Positions 1 to 11,112 of a stretch of DNA of 64,000 nt are shown piece after piece (position 1 is the stretch's first letter; the number at the start of each line of letters is the position of its first letter). The notes beneath the pieces are model-generated. The model saw only the letters and a list, made by a program, of their open reading frames with translations, had not been told where the DNA came from and ran no database searches. The stretch covers positions 41,887,920-41,951,919 of the forward strand of contig NC_087247.1 in the NCBI RefSeq assembly GCF_037042905.1. Reading direction: 5' to 3'. Source of the DNA: Lytechinus pictus. Its lineage: Eukaryota; Echinodermata; Echinoidea; Temnopleuroida; Toxopneustidae. The translations under genes were made by a program, and so were the position numbers.

Positions 1-660
1 TTTTTATTTCCGCTCGCGCTTCGCGCTCGCATTAATTGTATAGTTATATACCTATCCTGTTCATGATTACAAAAGTGCTTAAGATGTCCCGTTTTTAGGT
101 CTAAAATCTCATTTTTATTTCCGCTCGCGCTTTGCGCTCGCATCAATTGTATAGTTATGTACTTTTCCTCTTCATGATTAGTAGAAAAGTGCTTAGAATG
201 TCTCGCTTTTTTGGTCTGAAATCTCAATTTTGTTTCCGCTCGCGCTTCGCGCTCGCATCAATTGTATAGTTATATACTTATCCTGTTCATGATTGCGAAA
301 AGTGCTTAGAATGTCCAGTATTTAGGTCGGAATGTCAAATTTTTCAGCTCGCGCTTCGCGCTTGCATTATTTGATTGTTGATATATGTATTGTCTTAATG
401 GGTAACTGCAAACAGTCCTTATAACACTTCCCTTTCGATCAGACCAGAGCGTATATAAAAAATATCTGCTCGCACTGATCACATTCGCAGCTATTATCTG
501 TTACATATGCATCTTGTTCAGGACCACAAATATTGCTCAAAATTTTCAATGTTTCAGGACAAAATACATGAAATCCCCCCCCAAAAAAAAAAAAAAATAG
601 CTCGCGCTTAGCGTTCGAGTTATCTAATTATATATCTATGTTCTTTTATAAGAAGAAAGA
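1..660. repeat. CGCTCGCGCTTCGCGCTCGC tandem array
   Basis: Units of about 110-115 bp begin with a T-rich run followed by the near-palindrome CGCTCGCGCTTCGCGCTCGC. Clear cores start near 10, 121, 236 and 347, and decayed cores lie near 455 and 598. Between cores the units share an AT-rich body ending in TTCATGATTA-like and AGTGCTTA-like words. The array is cut by the window edge, so its full extent is unknown. I see no reading frame in it. Confidence 0.8.
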
Positions 661-669
661 AGTGACTGT

Positions 670-679
670 CATATATATG

Positions 680-711
<32 letters not shown>

Positions 712-751
712 AGTGTGTGAGGTGCCCTTAGAGGTGTGTGTGTGTGTGTGT
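670..751. repeat. (AT)n(GT)n microsatellite
   Basis: An AT dinucleotide run passes into GT repeats, is broken by a short unique stretch near 720-735, and resumes as GT. From here to about 1260 I recognise nothing else apart from C-rich and A-rich homopolymer runs. Confidence 0.85.
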
Positions 752-1259
752 AATTATGGAAAATTCAATTGTGTCCCCTCCTCCCCCCCCCCACCTTTGA
801 GGAGAGATTTCAGCACCCCCACTGAAAAAATCGTTCCCAGGTCCCTGGTCAAGTCTAAGAAAATATAATGACAGCAATAAAGGGCTTTCCTTCAATCCCG
901 GGCTTCAATCCTTCCCCGGCCCGAACGGAAGTCTGCTGCTTTGTTGGGAAAACGAAATGTTTGTTTTTCAACGATCCTTCGAATAGGTAGAAATCAAGCA
1001 TGTCTTCATGCAACTCATTTTTCTCGACAATCATGACAATGCATCATTTCTATTAAGCATAAGGTATCATAATAGAAGAGGAAGGGGTGAGTATTCGGGT
1101 TGGGCTTTAAACTTTGCTTTCCGAATAGACATTATTATAATGATGATAAAACACACTGAATTATGGTTTTCCTTTCTGGGACGCATTATAACAGTTTTTG
1201 TAGACACTGTCCACTCAAAAAGCAGATCAATACCCTAGCTGAATAGGTTCTAACCCCCA

Positions 1260-1480
1260 TTTTTTTAAATCTCCGGACTTTGAGCCACAAGGTCCGCGGA
1301 TCGAAACGGGGTTCGAATCCCACCACAGCACTTGCGTCCTTTGGAAAGACGGTCTACCAATTTAGGCTCTAGCCAGGGTGTATATATGGGTATCCGGAAT
1401 AGGAAGAAATCAATTGAATGCTCGGAAAGCCGGGGTATATAATACTAGTAGGCATAGGCAGTGCTTATATAAACATTGTA
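1260..1480 (+). repeat. tRNA-derived SINE-like fragment
   Basis: A tRNA B-box-like word GGGGTTCGAATCCC lies at about 1308-1321 and is followed by a non-tRNA body of about 150 bp, as in a tRNA-derived SINE. No convincing A box or full cloverleaf is visible, so it is not a functional tRNA gene. It could be a 5'-decayed copy. Confidence 0.4.
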
Positions 1481-1540
1481 ATGTTGTATACACTGTAATC
1501 TTGCATATTATTGTTATTATTCTTGTTGTTATTATCAATA

Positions 1541-1646
1541 TGATATGATGATGATAATGATGATGATGATAATGATGATGATAATAATAATGATGATGAT
1601 CATCATCATCATTATCATCATCATCATCATTATTTATTATTATTAC
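1541..1646. repeat. ATG/CAT trinucleotide microsatellite
   Basis: Imperfect ATG and ATA trinucleotides change to CAT repeats near 1600, so the two halves are mutually complementary and can form a hairpin. Sequence from 1650 to 2450 holds nothing I recognise. Confidence 0.85.
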
Positions 1647-2454
1647 TGCACTTTAATATTTAGGAACATTTCTCTCAATGTCTGAATCATATTGGCCTCT
1701 GTCTGTAGTATTCGGATCAGTGATCAACCTGGATGATTGCATGATCTATCATTTGCCTTCGATCTGTTTCTTTGGTTCCGGAATAATTTCTTCTTGAGTG
1801 ATGAGACAGAGCCAAGCCTGGCCATTTTGTAAGAGAAATGATTAATGAAGATCGGTGATACCGTTTGTTGAAAATTTAATTAATTGCGTAATCATAAATT
1901 GGCGTAAAAACGCGATAAGTGCTTTCTGAGGTACATTAAAGGACATGGATTTGTCAGTGACCCACTCAACCTAATTATTGATCGAAGTCTCAGCTTGCGT
2001 TTGACAATAAAAACTCAGTCGGTGTTTAACGCTGTTTTCTTCGTCTCATGGATGCTCACAATAGAACGAGTTGTCTGTTTATGCATCTCTATAGTGAAGT
2101 GACGTCATTCTATGTTATGCAAATAATTTACCAGTCTCTACCATCCTGAATCTCGGCGGAGAGTGCGAAATGGGACAAGAATTTCATCGAAAATAATTCT
2201 AAATAGTGAGAAAAATCGTATGTAACAGGCCGTATTACTGCGAAATACATGTGACTGTCATTTTGGATGAACATTATAAGGAAATAACTGAATCAAAGTA
2301 TTGAATTGCATCTTTTAGTGCAACAACATAAGAGTCAAGGTAAGTTATCAGAGACCTTCCCACCTGTTGATTTTCGTGTTAGTGCGCACCATGTTCTATT
2401 GTCCGTGCTGTTAATTTGCACACTCACAATACCACTCACATACCCATGCCATGG

Positions 2455-2690
2455 GCATTCCGCTACTCACCAGGCCCAGGGGCGGTATTCTGAAAACGTT
2501 CTTATCTTTTTCTTATTTCTTGTTCTTATCTTGCTTTCCATCCTTTGGCATGCTGAGCGCGTAAATTTATTACTCGCGCAATAGAGCACGCTTAAAAGTA
2601 GACCAAAAGCTTCAGTCTCTGTATTTTGGTTGTTCCGCTGAACTACGTTGGCTCCACTCACCATACATAGACTGAAGGGGATGGGGCCCC
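2455..2690 (+). mobile_element. Fragment of GGTATTCTGAAAACG-type element
   Basis: GGCGGTATTCTGAAAACG at 2480 is the terminal sequence of the foldback elements at 4.3-9.0 kb. The next about 100 bp, including the word TGCTGAGCGCGTAAAT, match the segment at 7553-7670. It is followed near 2600-2665 by a short foldback with CAGTCTCTGTA, which recurs at about 48430. This is probably the remains of two adjoining elements. 2700-3240 holds nothing recognised except a run of ACTAGT hexamers near 2986-3012. Confidence 0.5.
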
Positions 2691-3239
2691 GTACCTACAG
2701 CCAACGTATAGTGAACTAGCGTTTTATAGATCGCGATTTAAAACTGTTTTTTAAGCAAAATTGAAAGTTTCATGGTTTCCATTATCAGGTAGGCCTAAAT
2801 ATAAATAACTTAAGTAATTGCATACCTTGGGCCGGAGTTATTGAAAAAAATCCTCTGGATGATTGAGAAATCTGTCATCTAAGACATTTTCACCTGACCT
2901 GACGGTTTTTCTTGCAAGTTGCCATCTTGAATGACGTCATTATCGTATTAACTTAATGTCTCGAATCGATATATCGCGATTATAACTAGTACTAGTACTA
3001 GTATAACTAGTATCGTTTATCTTCGGTTTCGTTCGCATATGGAGCAGATCGTATGATATCGAAAGCAATATCGATATCACATTCGTGATTGTTGACGTTC
3101 GTTTGTAAATATTTTATAGTTTGGCTGCCATTTTGACCATTTTTATCGTGTTCAACCCAATTAAACATCGGTAAAGTATATTTTTCATGCCTTTTTCATC
3201 TATATCGTTTAAAGTATTTAAATGTTAAAATATAAAGTT

Positions 3240-4275
3240 TTAAAAGTTTGTTGTTTATACATCCTTAGATTCGATGTGTAAAATTACATCAAACTTTGGA
3301 CTGTGAATTGACAAAAGGGAGGGAATGAGAACACATGCGAGCCCACACGTACACCCTACCGTCGGTAAATGGGGATTACAGTAAAATGTCAGAAATTGTT
3401 GAATAAATCCCCAGAAACGACGGTTATTCCTGTCTAGCTTAAAAGCACCTATGCCTGGGTACATTACCGCCGCCGTCCACAGGATAACCACTTGCACGGC
3501 ACTTGCAATGCCTTTCGCGCTATACATTTTAAATTAGCAATATATATGGATTTAAGATAAGATAAGCTTTGGATATGAAACTTACAAAACGATATGAAGC
3601 CAATTTCAATTCCTCTCTGTCTTTCTGGTACTTTATATCAATGATTTTTCTTAATGTCGAAGCAGGCATGGCCCCGATTCGCTGGTTCTCTCTATACGCA
3701 CAGAGAGGGCGCGCGATATTATTTAATAAACTTGCTTGTTTACGTCGTTTACGTCAGATCAGCTGTACTGCTGGCATGCGTTCTAGGCGCTCCGCATTTT
3801 TTTCGCTGTTCAGCGTTATTTTATGATGTAGCGCCATCAGCGATTATACGTGACATGCAACCTGTTGATTTTTGGTACAATTTCCTATTATGCGCCGGCG
3901 ACTTGAATCTAGACTGTTCGATAGGAAAAATTCGCATTTCGATTGTTGTTTGCGTAATTTCCACCGCAGTATTAAGGATCGGACGGAGTAACTGGCTGAG
4001 ATTTGGAGGTAAGCGTTTAAAATCCATTTTTATAGATAAGTTTGTGCTGATTTTTAAAATTAGATTACATTATAAGATTAAAATGACTAAATATAGTATA
4101 TTGTGAAGATTTAGGCGTGTTTCATATTCTCACATTCGTGTGATGAATGAAAACGTAAAAATTCATTATGAAATGACATGCGTTGTGCGAGGTTAGTATA
4201 CTAACCTCGCATGTTGTGTGAGTGGCTTAAAAGCGTATACTAATACTAACCTCGCAATACGTGTGAGTGGCTTAA
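3240..4275 (+). repeat. Diverged dispersed repeat related to 9150-9950
   Basis: Several islands match the 9031-10017 element in the same order: a GTRCATTACYGCYGCCGT-like word (3460 against 9200), CGATATGAAGCCAATT against CGATGTGAAGTCAATT, and GAGGGCGCGCGAT (3705 against 9460). Each copy ends near the phrase CCTCGCAATACGTGTGAGTG, which also occurs at about 48577. A 150-codon open frame at 3654-4106 lies inside it and is not conserved in the other copy, so I do not call it a gene. Confidence 0.5.
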
Positions 4276-4359
4276 AAGATAAGTGGTATTCTGAAAACGT
4301 TCTTATTTTTTATCTTTCACGATATTTATGATGATATTTAAGACAGCTAAAGAGGGTTA

Positions 4360-5347
4360 CCGTAAGTAACGGTGTATTAACCGCACCTTTTTCTCGGCGG
4401 GATATAAGCAAAAGTCGGGGGTGCGGTTTATACACGGTGACGGGTCTGAGCCCGCCCGCGTAGCCACTCCCGAACATGTAAGAAGTCTGCCAGTTCACAA
4501 CACATCGAGTGGCCGGGCGTAGCCGCCCAGTGCAATGTCGTTTAGAGGGGTATGAGCCGCGGGTAATGGGTAGCGATTATTATGATCTTATGATCAAATA
4601 CTGTCGTAACAAATGCACCCACCTTCATGACACTAATTTCGACTTTATTCTCGATTCAAAGCAGCGAAGTTCCCTTGCTAAGTTCAAAGAGACGCCAAGC
4701 ATTCTCGGTAATAATTTGTCACAGCTGAGCGAGAGCCAAGAGCTAGCTTGCGTTGTATTGTGGTTTTAGTGCGACTTAAGCTGGCGCTATTCATTTAATT
4801 TAACCCCTCAAAGTCCCGTTTCGCGCCAGCTTATTTTTTTCTTTCCCGTTTGCTTTTCAGAAGATACCATGTACACCGTGCACCACGCACGAGAGAGACG
4901 GCACGAAGCCGTCAAACAACTGGAAAAAATACAAATTTCTTTGCTTCTTGAACCTTCCTGTAATCCCGTATCCAAAATTCATGCTAAGACATCGAATGCT
5001 AGACAAATTCTGAAAGTGATTGTGAGGTTGTGATGCAAGAAATGTGAAAGACACAGATCACAATTTGATAAGATGTACTGGTAGTGGTACCGTATCGAAG
5101 TTTGAAATGTACATGTACAAGAAAGGCAGTGCTGTGTGTGTGTACATTGTGACTGTGAGGTGAGTGAGTGTGTATAAATTGCCAATATTGGCGGGACCTT
5201 TCTTTCTTGCTAAAAAATAACATTTGTAGATGAATTGATCAAGAACAGCAGATTTCTGCATACTGGTAATCTCTTTGAATACTTTGAAATCTTTAACTTA
5301 GTTTTTGTTTCTTCGTACCTCAAACATGCATGTAAATGTGAGGATTT

Positions 5348-5379
<32 letters not shown>

Positions 5380-5428
5380 TGGGGGTGCGGTTTATACACG
5401 GGTGCGGTTAATACACCGTTACTTACGG
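4360..5428. mobile_element. TA-target TIR transposon nested in element A
   Basis: A perfect 28-bp terminal inverted repeat begins CCGTAAGTAACGGTGTATTA at 4360-4387 and recurs inverted at 5401-5428. The flanks are TA (4358-4359) and TA (5429-5430). The sister copy near 7755-7770 reads GGGTTATCACATC without interruption, which gives the pre-insertion site and shows that TA was duplicated. A TA duplication is the hallmark of Tc1/mariner-like superfamilies, but I see no DDE/D transposase, so the superfamily is inferred. Internal copies of GGGGGTGCGGTTTATACAC lie near each end (about 4417 and 5380). Confidence 0.85.
4566..5033 (+). CDS. Two-exon hypothetical frame inside the TA-target transposon
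   Basis: Proposed exons are 4566-4707 and 4861-5033. The 153-bp intron has a GT donor and a strong pyrimidine tract ending TGCTTTTCAG. Phases match (1 then 2), giving 104 residues from ATG 4566 to TGA 5031-5033. The frame is open upstream to about 4482, so an earlier start or exon is possible. The predicted product is mixed charged and hydrophobic with no low complexity; the second half contains the helix-like stretch ARERRHEAVKQLEKI. I recognise no domain and it is not an obvious transposase. It may be element-encoded or a host gene fragment carried by the element. The in-frame splice is the main support. Confidence 0.35.
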
Positions 5429-5504
5429 TATCACATCTCACGATCTCCGCGTTCATTCTTGCTCAAAATCGATGGCCACTGGTACATGTATATAGTATAA
5501 CAAG

Positions 5505-7165
5505 TATTCCACCCTTTCTTTCATTCACCCTTTATTTTGCCCCTCTCTATTTTCTACCCTTTCTTTCTTTCTTTTTTATGTTATCTTTTCTTCCTTTCTA
5601 TCTGTCTGTTTTTCTTCCTTTCTTTCATTTTCCGTTCATATCTTTTGTTTTATTCTTTTAATGTTTTAATTTCTTCTTCATTTTTCTTTTCCTTTGTTTA
5701 ATTTATTCTTCATCTTTCTTCCTTTTTTATTTTCCCTTTTGGTTTTTTCCTTATTTTTCTTTACTTAGTCTTTATTTCTGTTTTATTTCCCCTTTTCTCT
5801 CTTTCTTTCCTTTTCTTTCTCTTTTTCTTTCTTCCTTCACTTTATTTTTTTTGTAATCCTTTTATTTATTTCTTTTTCTTCTTCGTTTCATTCATTCTTT
5901 TGTCTTAATATATTTTTTTAAAATTTCTTTATTCATTTTATTTTTTCATTTTTTCTTTCTTTCTTCCTTCCCTTCATTTTTAAATCCTTTTCCCCCTTAT
6001 TTTTCTTTGTTTTCTTTCCATTGTTTTTTCTTTTTCTTTTTTGGTTCTATTTTCATTCGTTCGCTCTCATTTGTTTATTTCTGCTTTCTTACACTTTTGT
6101 GTCTTATTTACTTTCTTTATTTTGCTCATTTTTTTCGTTCGTTCTTTATTTACTCTCTTTACTTTCCTTCTTCTCTCTGTCTTTAATTCTTCGATATATT
6201 ATCTAAAAAAAAATTCTTTATTATTTCCATTAATGTTTTTTCGTTTATTTTCATTCATTCATTTTTCCTGCCTTTTTATTTTCCCTCTTTGTTCTTTTCT
6301 TTCTTTCTTTGAATTTACCTTTCTTTCCTTTTATCTTTCTTTAGTCTTTATTTTTGCTTTAATTTTCCTTTCATCTTTCATCTTTTCTCTTATATCTCTT
6401 TCTTTCTCTCTCTTTCTTTATTTCATTTTCCTTTGTTCTCTCTTCCTTCAGTTTTTACATTTTTTTATCCCTTCCTTTTCTCTTTCTTTCTTTCTTTTAT
6501 TCGTTTTTTTTCTAACTCTTTTTTTTTTCGGTTCTTTATTCCTTCATTTTATCCTTTTTAATCTTTGTTTTTTTTGTCCTTATTATTTCCATTAATTTGT
6601 TTTCCTTTTTTTTCATTCATTCATTTTTCCTGCCTTTTTATTTTCCCTTTTCGTTCTTTTTCTTTCTTTCTTTGAATTTACCTTTCTTTCCTTTTATCTT
6701 TCTTTAGTCTTTATTTTTGCTTTAATTTTCCTTTCATCTTTTCTCTTATATCTCTTTCTTTCTCTCTCTTTATTACATTTTCCTTTGTTCTCTCTTCCTT
6801 CACTTTTTACATTTTTTTATCCCTTTTCTCTTTCTTTCATTCGTTTTTTTCTAACTCTTTTCTTTTTTCAGTTCTTTATTCCTTCATTTTATCCTTTTTA
6901 ATCTTTTTTTTTTTTCCTTTTTCATTTTTTTCCTTTAAGTTTCTTTCTTTTCTTTCTCTAATTTCCTTAATTTTTTTTTCTTCCTCACCTTATCATTAAT
7001 AATCGTTCTATTTCTTTCTCCTTTTTCTCTTTTTTATTATTTTCTGTTTTGTTCCTTTCATTATTTTTATTTCTGCTTCATTCTTACCCTTTTCTGTCTT
7101 CTTGTATCTTCCTGTTTTATTCTTTATTCTTACCTGCTTTATTTACTTTTTTCTTTACTCTCTTT
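5505..7165 (+). repeat. 1.6-kb pyrimidine-only (TTTC/TTTTC) tract
   Basis: The plus strand is almost purely T and C for about 1.6 kb, with TTTC, TTCC and CTTT words and only scattered purines. There is internal duplication: the segment near 6235-6480 is repeated near 6600-6830. Several open frames rich in Phe, Leu and Ser cross it, but they are artefacts of the missing purines. Tracts of this kind can form triplex (H-DNA), which is inference here. Confidence 0.9.
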
Positions 7166-7511
7166 CTATCTTTATTTTGTGCACGTGTCTCGAAATAATA
7201 ATCAATCATTGCGTACATAATGCCCTTTTCGCGCAATGCGCCAGAAACAGTGTACGCGCAGCGCCCATGATATTCTCTTGACATAAGGAACGCTTCTATT
7301 GGTTAAACTGCCAATACAAAGCGCATTTTGATTGGTAATATCTTAAAAATGGGCGTGTTGAAGATAAAAAGGGGGCAGTCCTTACAGAGATAAGAACGCG
7401 TTAAGAAGATTTTCAGAATACCAATTTGCAATGATTTTAGTGACTTATCTCAATGAGATAAGATAAAAGATAAGAACAAAGATAAGAACGTTTTCAGAAT
7501 ACCACCACAGG

Positions 7512-7670
7512 GGCGGTATTCTGAAAACGCTCTTATCTGCGTCACGATCTCAAATTGGTATTCTGAAAACGTTCTTTTCTTTTTTTTATCTTGCTGAAAA
7601 TCCTATGCTGAGCGCGTAAATATATTACTCGCGCATATATACAAAAGCGCCCTAAAAAGATAACAACAAA
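7512..7670 (+). mobile_element. Partial GGTATTCTGAAAACG element B
   Basis: Two closely spaced terminal words GGTATTCTGAAAACG (about 7516 and 7554) are followed by a segment matching 2520-2600. It sits between elements A and C and looks like a truncated family member or a TIR remnant. Confidence 0.5.
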
Positions 7671-7680
7671 ATGAAGATAA

Positions 7681-9028
7681 GTGGTATTCTGAAAACATTC
7701 TTATCTTTTCTCTTTCTTATCTTTCACGATATTTATGATAATATTTAAGATAGCTAGAGGGTTATCACATCTCACGATGTCCGCGTTCTTTCTTGCTCAG
7801 AATCAATGGCTACTAGTAGTAACAAGTACCCACAACTTCAAGTATTCCTCCCATCCTTTCTTTCCTTCACCCTTTATTTTGCCCTTCTCTTTTTTCTATT
7901 CCCTTTTTGTTTCTTTCTTTATTCATTTTCTCTTTTTCTTCCTTTCTATCTGTCTGTCTTTCTTCCTTTCTTTAAGTTCATTCTTCATTTATATCGTTTG
8001 TTTTATTCTTTTTGAATCTTTTAATTTCTTTCTTATTTTACTTTTGCTTTGTTTCATTTATTCTTCATCTTTCTTCCTTTTTTCCCTTTTCGTTTTATCC
8101 CTTTCTTTTTTTCTTTACTAAGTCTTTATTTCTGCTTTTTTCTTCCCCCTTTTCTCTCTTCCCTTCCTTTCCTTTCCTTTCCTTTTTTTCTTTTTTTTTC
8201 CTTCTTTCCTTTTTTTGTAATCTTTATTTTTTCCTTATTTTTTTCTGGCAAAAAGAAGCTGCTGAAAACTGCTTATCTAATAAAAGAGAGCCAATGGAGT
8301 AAATTAGAAAGTCAAAAAGGGGCCTAAGCTTTCGATCCTAGCAGAATCTTCGTCGGAGGCAAAATGACTCCTTTTGTCATTTTGCCTCCGACGAAGATTC
8401 TGCTAGGATCGAAAGCTTAGGCCCCTTTTTGACTTTCTTATTTTTTTCTTTCATTCTTTCGTCTTTATACATGTATTTGCTTTTCCTTATTTATTCATTC
8501 ATTTTATTTTTCCCTTTTCTTTCTTTTTTCCTTCCCTTAATTTGCTTTTTTCCCCTTATTTTTTTTTTTTATTTTTTTTTTTCTTGTTATTTTGGGGGTT
8601 CTTTTTTTTTCTTTTTTCGTTTGTTTGTTTGTTCGATCTTTCATTTTTTATTTATTTCTGCTTTCTGACACTTTTGTGTCTTATTTACTTTCTTCTTTTT
8701 TATTCTTTATTTTGCTCATTCTTTTTTGTTATTTCTTTATTTACTCTCTTTCTTTACTTTCTTTCTCTCTTTCGTCTATCCATTTTTATAAATCTTTTTC
8801 TTTATTCTTTCCATTAATGTTTTTTTTCAAGCAGCGCCCATGATATTCTCTTGACATAGGGAACGCTTCTATTGGTTAAACTGTCAATATAAAGCGCATT
8901 TTGGGCGTGTTGAAGATAAGAAGGGGGTAGTCCTTACAGAGATAAGAACGTGTTAAGAAGATTTTCAGAATTTTCTTATCTCAGTGAGATGAGATGAGAT
9001 AAAAGATAAAAACGTTTTCAGAATACCA
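7681..9028 (+). mobile_element. Foldback element C with internal pyrimidine tract
   Basis: It starts GTGGTATTCTGAAAACATTC and ends AACGTTTTCAGAATACCAC at 9028. Left and right interiors match element A, including a shared segment with CGCCCATGATATTCTCTTGA near 8836 and 7262. Its pyrimidine tract (about 7845-8260 and 8440-8825) is shorter than that in A and is split by the perfect palindrome at 8306-8438. It lacks the TA-target insertion, so it supplies the empty site for that transposon. Confidence 0.7.
8306..8438. repeat. Perfect 63-bp-arm palindrome
   Basis: Left arm 8306-8368 and right arm 8376-8438 are exact inverted copies separated by a 7-base loop. The arms contain AAGCTTTCGATCCTAGCAG and GACGAAGATTCTGCTAGG. 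It interrupts the pyrimidine tract of element C. Perfect arms of this length with so short a loop should extrude as a cruciform, and suggest a recent origin or a foldback insertion. Confidence 0.95.
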
Positions 9029-9030
9029 CC

Positions 9031-10017
9031 CCAGGGCTTTTCCTGGTGAAAAGCGTTCCATTTTCAATTTTACAAATATTTTTTATGTAAAAAGCATATG
9101 AAAAAAGAGCAAAATCGCTTACCTCAGCCTGGAAAGTTGCTTAGTATACTAAAACTAAAATATAAACCTCGCAATACGTGTGAGTGACCCATGGCATGGG
9201 TGCATTACTGCTGCCGTGTACAGGAAAATTGAAGGCACGGCGCATGCAAAATTGCAACAAACTCTCGCAAATTTCACAAGAAATTCTGTAAAACCAAACT
9301 ACTTCTAAGAAACTTATCGAACGATGTGAAGTCAATTCCCCCTAATATTATGATATGATGAATATCCCTCAAATAGCGTCATTTTACCATTGATTTTTCT
9401 TGTTGACAAAATACGGAGCGAGTTTGCAATTTCCCAAATTTTTCGTCTAATGAGCTAAAGAGGGCGCGCGATTTATCTGCATATCAAAGACACTACAAGG
9501 GAAAGTCTAGGCACAAAAACTATTTTACACGTAAATCGATGTAAAGCGTTATGCGAAGTCGGCAAAGTGTCCAATCTTTTTACTGTAAAGACTTTGGTGG
9601 AACATTAATTGACAAACGAACGGTAGCACTTGCGGGGCTTCGTTCGAGGTACATAGAATTTTTCTATATTTTTGTTAAATTTGTCATCGCTTTGAATATT
9701 TTCCAAAAAGTATTATCGTCAGCAAAAATAATATAAAAAATATGTTTTTTAAGTTATTGCATTTATTGGTGTCTCTATTTTATCAAACAATCATTGGAAT
9801 TGCGCATACAATGAATCAAGAATCTAGTTTTAAAAATACCGACAAGCTGAATTAAGGTTGTGAATTGTATTAGCGCCACCAACGACCTTCCTTTTATTTC
9901 CGTCGAAGAGACATGCGAAGCAACTTTCCAGGCCGAGGTAAGCAATTTTGCTCTTTTTTTATATGCTTTTTACATAAAAAATATTCATGGAACGCTTTTC
10001 ACCAGAAAAAGCCCTGG
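9031..10017. mobile_element. Long-TIR element of about 987 bp
   Basis: The ends are inverted copies of about 100 bp. The left arm begins CCAGGGCTTTTCCTGGTGAA and runs to about 9135; the right arm runs about 9919-10017. The arms share GTAAAAAGCATATG-like and GAGCAAAATCGCTTACCTC-like words with few mismatches. The interior has frames of about 60 codons on both strands (9141-9335 minus, 9551-9736 plus) with no recognisable domain. Interior islands match 3.24-4.28 kb. Confidence 0.75.
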
Positions 10018-10170
10018 TGAGTAGCGGAATGAGTTTTGGCTCACATTATTTGTGTTATGAAGCGATGTTAACTGGGCCTTGGAGTAAACATCGATTGATC
10101 GAATGGCTTGCCGCCGATCACTAATCGATTAGCAAAATTTACACTAATCGAATATTCGGCAGATCCCAAT

Positions 10171-10549
10171 TATACCCCTTTCATAAACTCATCCTCCAAT
10201 TAGCCGCCCAAGAGTAATGCGAATAATAAAAATTGCGTTCACAAACTCCGAAAATAATCCGCACTATTTTTACGAGCGCCCGTCCTGAAAAAGGCGGATA
10301 ATCGTCATGACAACTGCACACGCCCCCTCCGATGCGGTTGTGTTGGAAAAGGGTGACCTTGTGACCGCACCATGGCAATTATCCGCATTATTTGGAAATG
10401 CATTCATAAAGTCAAAATCTGGTCCCGATGCCGCTATTGTGCGGATAATTGCAGCATTAAAATAATGCGGATAACTCTGGTCCTCCTCCGATTTTACGAC
10501 CAAATTATGCTGCTATTAGCCGCATAATTGGGTTTATGAAAGGGATATT
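10171..10549. mobile_element. Short TIR element (MITE-like)
   Basis: The ends are inverted: TATACCCCTTTCATAAAC on the left and GTTTATGAAAGGGATATTA on the right. The interior repeats the word GCGGATAA or its complement several times (about 10294, 10380, 10441 and 10480). No coding frame is convincing. From 10550 to 11112 I see only a short CA-rich run near 10848. Confidence 0.7.
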
Positions 10550-11112
10550 AGACACTTGGGATAACTCGATTACTCAAGTAATAGTAACAAAATGACAAGA
10601 TAACAATGATAAAAATTGTTTTTAAATACTTGATACAGTTTAAAAAATTATGTTACCGATATAATTTGTCAAAAATGAACAATGATTGTATCGCATTCAC
10701 AGTTAAACACCAACCTCAAAGAGGTCCGAAAATTTTAATCCCACCCGGCCTTGCATGCCCTCGATACACAATGTATGTTGTTGCATACATGTAGGTGTAT
10801 ATAACTCTAAATGGTTGCATGTCTGTGTGCTTAAAACAGAAAGTACACACACACATACAAAACGATCTGACTTGAGACCATATGTGATTGGACATTCGAT
10901 GGCCAATGAAACTTTTGGGAGACAAAGAAAGAAGCCAGTGGCTTCCCATTAAGGTCGTGACTCCAGAAAAAATTGACCCCTCCCCATCTCTGTGTGTGGA
11001 GAGCGAGAGAGAGAGAGAAAGATAGCGTTGGAAGCAAGAATTACTTTAGATTTTGACGGAATAAACTAAAGCCATGTTTTGGTATGTATCCAACTTTTCC
11101 TTCCTAAATCTC

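Larger units (their letters stand above)
4283..7503 (+). mobile_element. Foldback element A with internal pyrimidine tract
   Basis: It starts with GTGGTATTCTGAAAACGTTC and ends with the inverted form at about 7480-7503, so the element is bounded by inverted termini of about 24 bp. The left interior (to about 4359, resuming at 5429) and the right interior (about 7250-7500) match element C at 7681-9028, which shows they are two copies of one family. A TA-flanked transposon is nested at 4360-5428, and a long pyrimidine tract occupies about 5505-7165. No transposase frame is visible, so it appears non-autonomous. Confidence 0.7.

Noticed and set aside
3654..4106. 150-codon plus-strand frame
   Set aside because: It lies in a dispersed repeat and is not preserved in the related copy at 9.15-9.95 kb; no domain or codon signal.
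5305..8843. Many long frames (up to 184 codons) rich in Phe, Leu and Ser
   Set aside because: They run through pyrimidine-only tracts where stop codons cannot occur on the plus strand; no frame has protein-like composition or conservation between the two sister tracts.
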